In this document: in pieces, positions 62,566-64,000 of the stretch
How positions within the stretch are numbered: the stretch's first letter is position 1
Layout: the number at the start of each line of letters is the position of its first letter
Origin: Prevotellaceae bacterium
GTDB lineage: Bacteria; Bacteroidota; Bacteroidia; Bacteroidales; Bacteroidaceae
DNA length: 64,000 nucleotides
Direction: 5' to 3'
Assembly (NCBI GenBank): GCA_015256945.1
Contig: JABZLB010000001.1
Span: 1-64,000 of the forward strand
Position numbers and translations under genes: made by a program
The notes under the pieces: generated by a model
What the model was told of the DNA's origin: nothing
What the model saw: the letters and a program-made list of their open reading frames with translations, nothing else
Databases searched by the model: none

Positions 62566-64000
62566 TTACTGCCATTCAGCAAACTGCGAAACCTCTTTGT
62601 TATTGTTGATTTCGCTCGTAGGAAGCGGCAGGCGGTTCATTTTTGCAGGGAAGTTAAGGTTTTCGTTATCAACGTTTACATAGGTATATTTAAACGTACC
62701 GTTTGCCAGTTTCTCTACTTTAAGTCCGTGCCTGCGCACGCCGGTGAGCTGGGTCGTGGCCAAATTCCAGCGGCGCATGTCCCAGTAATACAGACCTTCG
62801 AAAGCCAGTTCTACCTTGCGTTCGTGACGAATGGCAGCGAAAAGCTCGTCACCCGACAACCCGCTGACGTTGGGAAGGCTTACGCGTGTGCGCACCTTAT
62901 TAATATATTCCATGGCTTTTGTATTATCGCCCAAACGGAAACAAGCCTCAGCATAGTTCAGATAAACCTCGGCAAGACGGAATGCAATGAATGGCTGTGT
63001 GCTGGCCTGGAGAACAGCATAGTCGTGTTTTTCATCAACAAGCTTACGCAGATAGTAGCCCGTTGTTGTGCGTCCGTCGGCCTTTGGCTCTACCTGCCAC
63101 TGGCTCCAACCGTCGGCTCCGCCCACGAAAGGCTCGATAGTGCGGTCGCGCCACGCTGCACCGTTATACAGAATAGTGGCTTTAAAACGCGGCTCGAGCT
63201 GGTCGTAGGGTGGCGTTGTGGTTGTGCCGCCTGCCACATGCCAGGGTGTCCAGTCGGGCTTGCCGCCGGTAGCCTTTTCATATTCTTCAACCATGTCCTG
63301 TGTAGGAGTACCATATCCGCCCGTGTTCGAGGTTAAACCTGCAAGCGTATGGTCGCCACCGGGAGCATAATAGCTGTCAAAATGATGTATGATATTTGAA
63401 GTTGCATCGTAGGTATATTGGAAAATAGCTTCGCTGTTACCCGACTTAAAGGCTTCGGGATAAGTGGCTGTAAGGCTGTATCCCATTGCAAAGATGGCGT
63501 CGCCGGCCTCTTTTACAGCCGCCCAGTTTTTGGCATAGAGCATGGCGCGCGACATGAGCGCCCAGGCTGCACCGCTTGTAAGGCGGCCCGTTGCAGAAGT
63601 ATTGACAGGCAAATTTTCAGCAGCAAACTTCAAATCGTCGTATACAAACTTCCAGCAGTCGGCTTCACTGTCCAACGCTTTGTTCGTACTGATTTGTGAA
63701 AGGTCGTCTTTATAAATGATAGCCTGGCCGTAACGTTTCAACAATTCAAAATAGAACATACCGCGGAAAAAGCGCAGTTCGCCTTCGAAACGTTTTTTAT
63801 CGGCATCGCTGAACTTTGCTGCGGCAAGGTCAGCAAGCGATTCATTTACACGCCTTATGCTTTCATAGGTCTGTCCCCACACGCCCATGTAAACGTCAAC
63901 ATAGTTGGGCGACAGCACAACGCCGCCGTAACTTATCTCGTTGGGTATAAAGCAGAGGCTGTTATAATTCATGTTTCCATACTTCAGCTCGTCGGTAAGA
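62566..64000 (-). CDS. SusD/RagB-family surface lipoprotein (5' end beyond window)
   Basis: C-terminal 478 codons of a SusD-like glycan-capture lipoprotein. The frame is open to the last base of the window (LTDELKYGNMNYNSL precedes the first internal ATG), so the true start and signal peptide lie outside. Visible parts are RFFRGMFYFELLKRYGQAII and the C-terminal SusD domain with IRHERKVELAFEGLYYWDMR and RWNLATTQL, preceded by NYAEACFRLGDNTKAMEYIN. Its SusC partner should lie just beyond 64000. It begins the PUL part seen here (SusD, DUF5018, GHL10-like, AGE epimerase). Confidence 0.95.
   Translation of the reverse strand, partial: LTDELKYGNMNYNSLCFIPNEISYGGVVLSPNYVDVYMGVWGQTYESIRRVNESLADLAAAKFSDADKKRFEGELRFFRGMFYFELLKRYGQAIIYKDDLSQISTNKALDSEADCWKFVYDDLKFAAENLPVNTSATGRLTSGAAWALMSRAMLYAKNWAAVKEAGDAIFAMGYSLTATYPEAFKSGNSEAIFQYTYDATSNIIHHFDSYYAPGGDHTLAGLTSNTGGYGTPTQDMVEEYEKATGGKPDWTPWHVAGGTTTTPPYDQLEPRFKATILYNGAAWRDRTIEPFVGGADGWSQWQVEPKADGRTTTGYYLRKLVDEKHDYAVLQASTQPFIAFRLAEVYLNYAEACFRLGDNTKAMEYINKVRTRVSLPNVSGLSGDELFAAIRHERKVELAFEGLYYWDMRRWNLATTQLTGVRRHGLKVEKLANGTFKYTYVNVDNENLNFPAKMNRLPLPTSEINNNKEVSQFAEWQ

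Overview
The window comes from a Bacteroidota genome, most likely a member of the Prevotellaceae; I do not name a species. The grounds are SusC/SusD pairs, many lipoproteins with an acidic patch after the lipobox cysteine, promoters of the TTTG-N20-TAnnTTTG type, type III glutamine synthetase, an HU-related protein followed by a 31-residue smalltalk peptide, T9SS-like C-terminal tails, and a FecR/ECF sigma pair. Base composition looks close to even between GC and AT. There is one tRNA gene, no rRNA, no CRISPR array and no recognisable transposase.

Layout. 0-8.5 kb: dnaK (-) diverges from a SusC-SusD-DUF3823 trio (+). 8.5-11 kb: a 59-residue peptide gene not found by length-limited ORF calling, the fluoride exporter crcB and a rubrerythrin with two rubredoxin-like ends. 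11-15 kb: a cobalamin locus on the minus strand, made of a B12 riboswitch, a BtuB-like TonB-dependent receptor and a BtuG-like beta-propeller. 15-20.5 kb: a TlpA-like thiol-disulfide protein, a small lipoprotein, glutamine synthetase III and a PfkB sugar kinase. 20.6-30.5 kb: a surface uptake locus of unknown ligand, with a non-SusC TonB-dependent receptor, two paralogous lipoproteins, a DUF4876 lipoprotein, then a separate unit of a 53-residue peptide gene and a 792-residue lipoprotein. 31-35.6 kb: an Nramp transporter, a DUF4143 ATPase and an unknown membrane-anchored protein. 35.7-45.1 kb: a polysaccharide utilisation locus (PUL) with TIG/NHL protein, SusC, SusD, DUF1735-like and BIG2/CBM6 lipoproteins, without an obvious hydrolase in the window. 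45.5-52.7 kb: small proteins, HU/smalltalk, and an ECF sigma/FecR pair. Its FecR reading frame carries an in-frame TAG, and the sigma gene is bracketed by 0.7-0.9 kb direct duplications holding 132-bp tandem repeats. 53.4-57.7 kb: tRNA-Leu, a small membrane protein and a large secreted multidomain protein. 57.9-64 kb: the 3' part of a second PUL (SusD cut by the window edge, DUF5018, GHL10-like protein, AGE-family epimerase).

The intergenic DNA is unusually structured. Four copies of an ~86-bp GC-rich double-palindrome element lie 5' of genes. AT-rich GTAAAAA tracts sit at the 3' ends of many genes and even supply stop codons. A purine-rich GGAGTTA repeat family and several long perfect inverted repeats occur as well.

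The best candidates for something undescribed are the 20.6-30.5 kb receptor/lipoprotein locus with its peptide gene, the sigma/FecR locus with flanking duplications and interrupted FecR, and the dispersed double-palindrome family. All functional assignments are from reading the sequence; no database search was possible.
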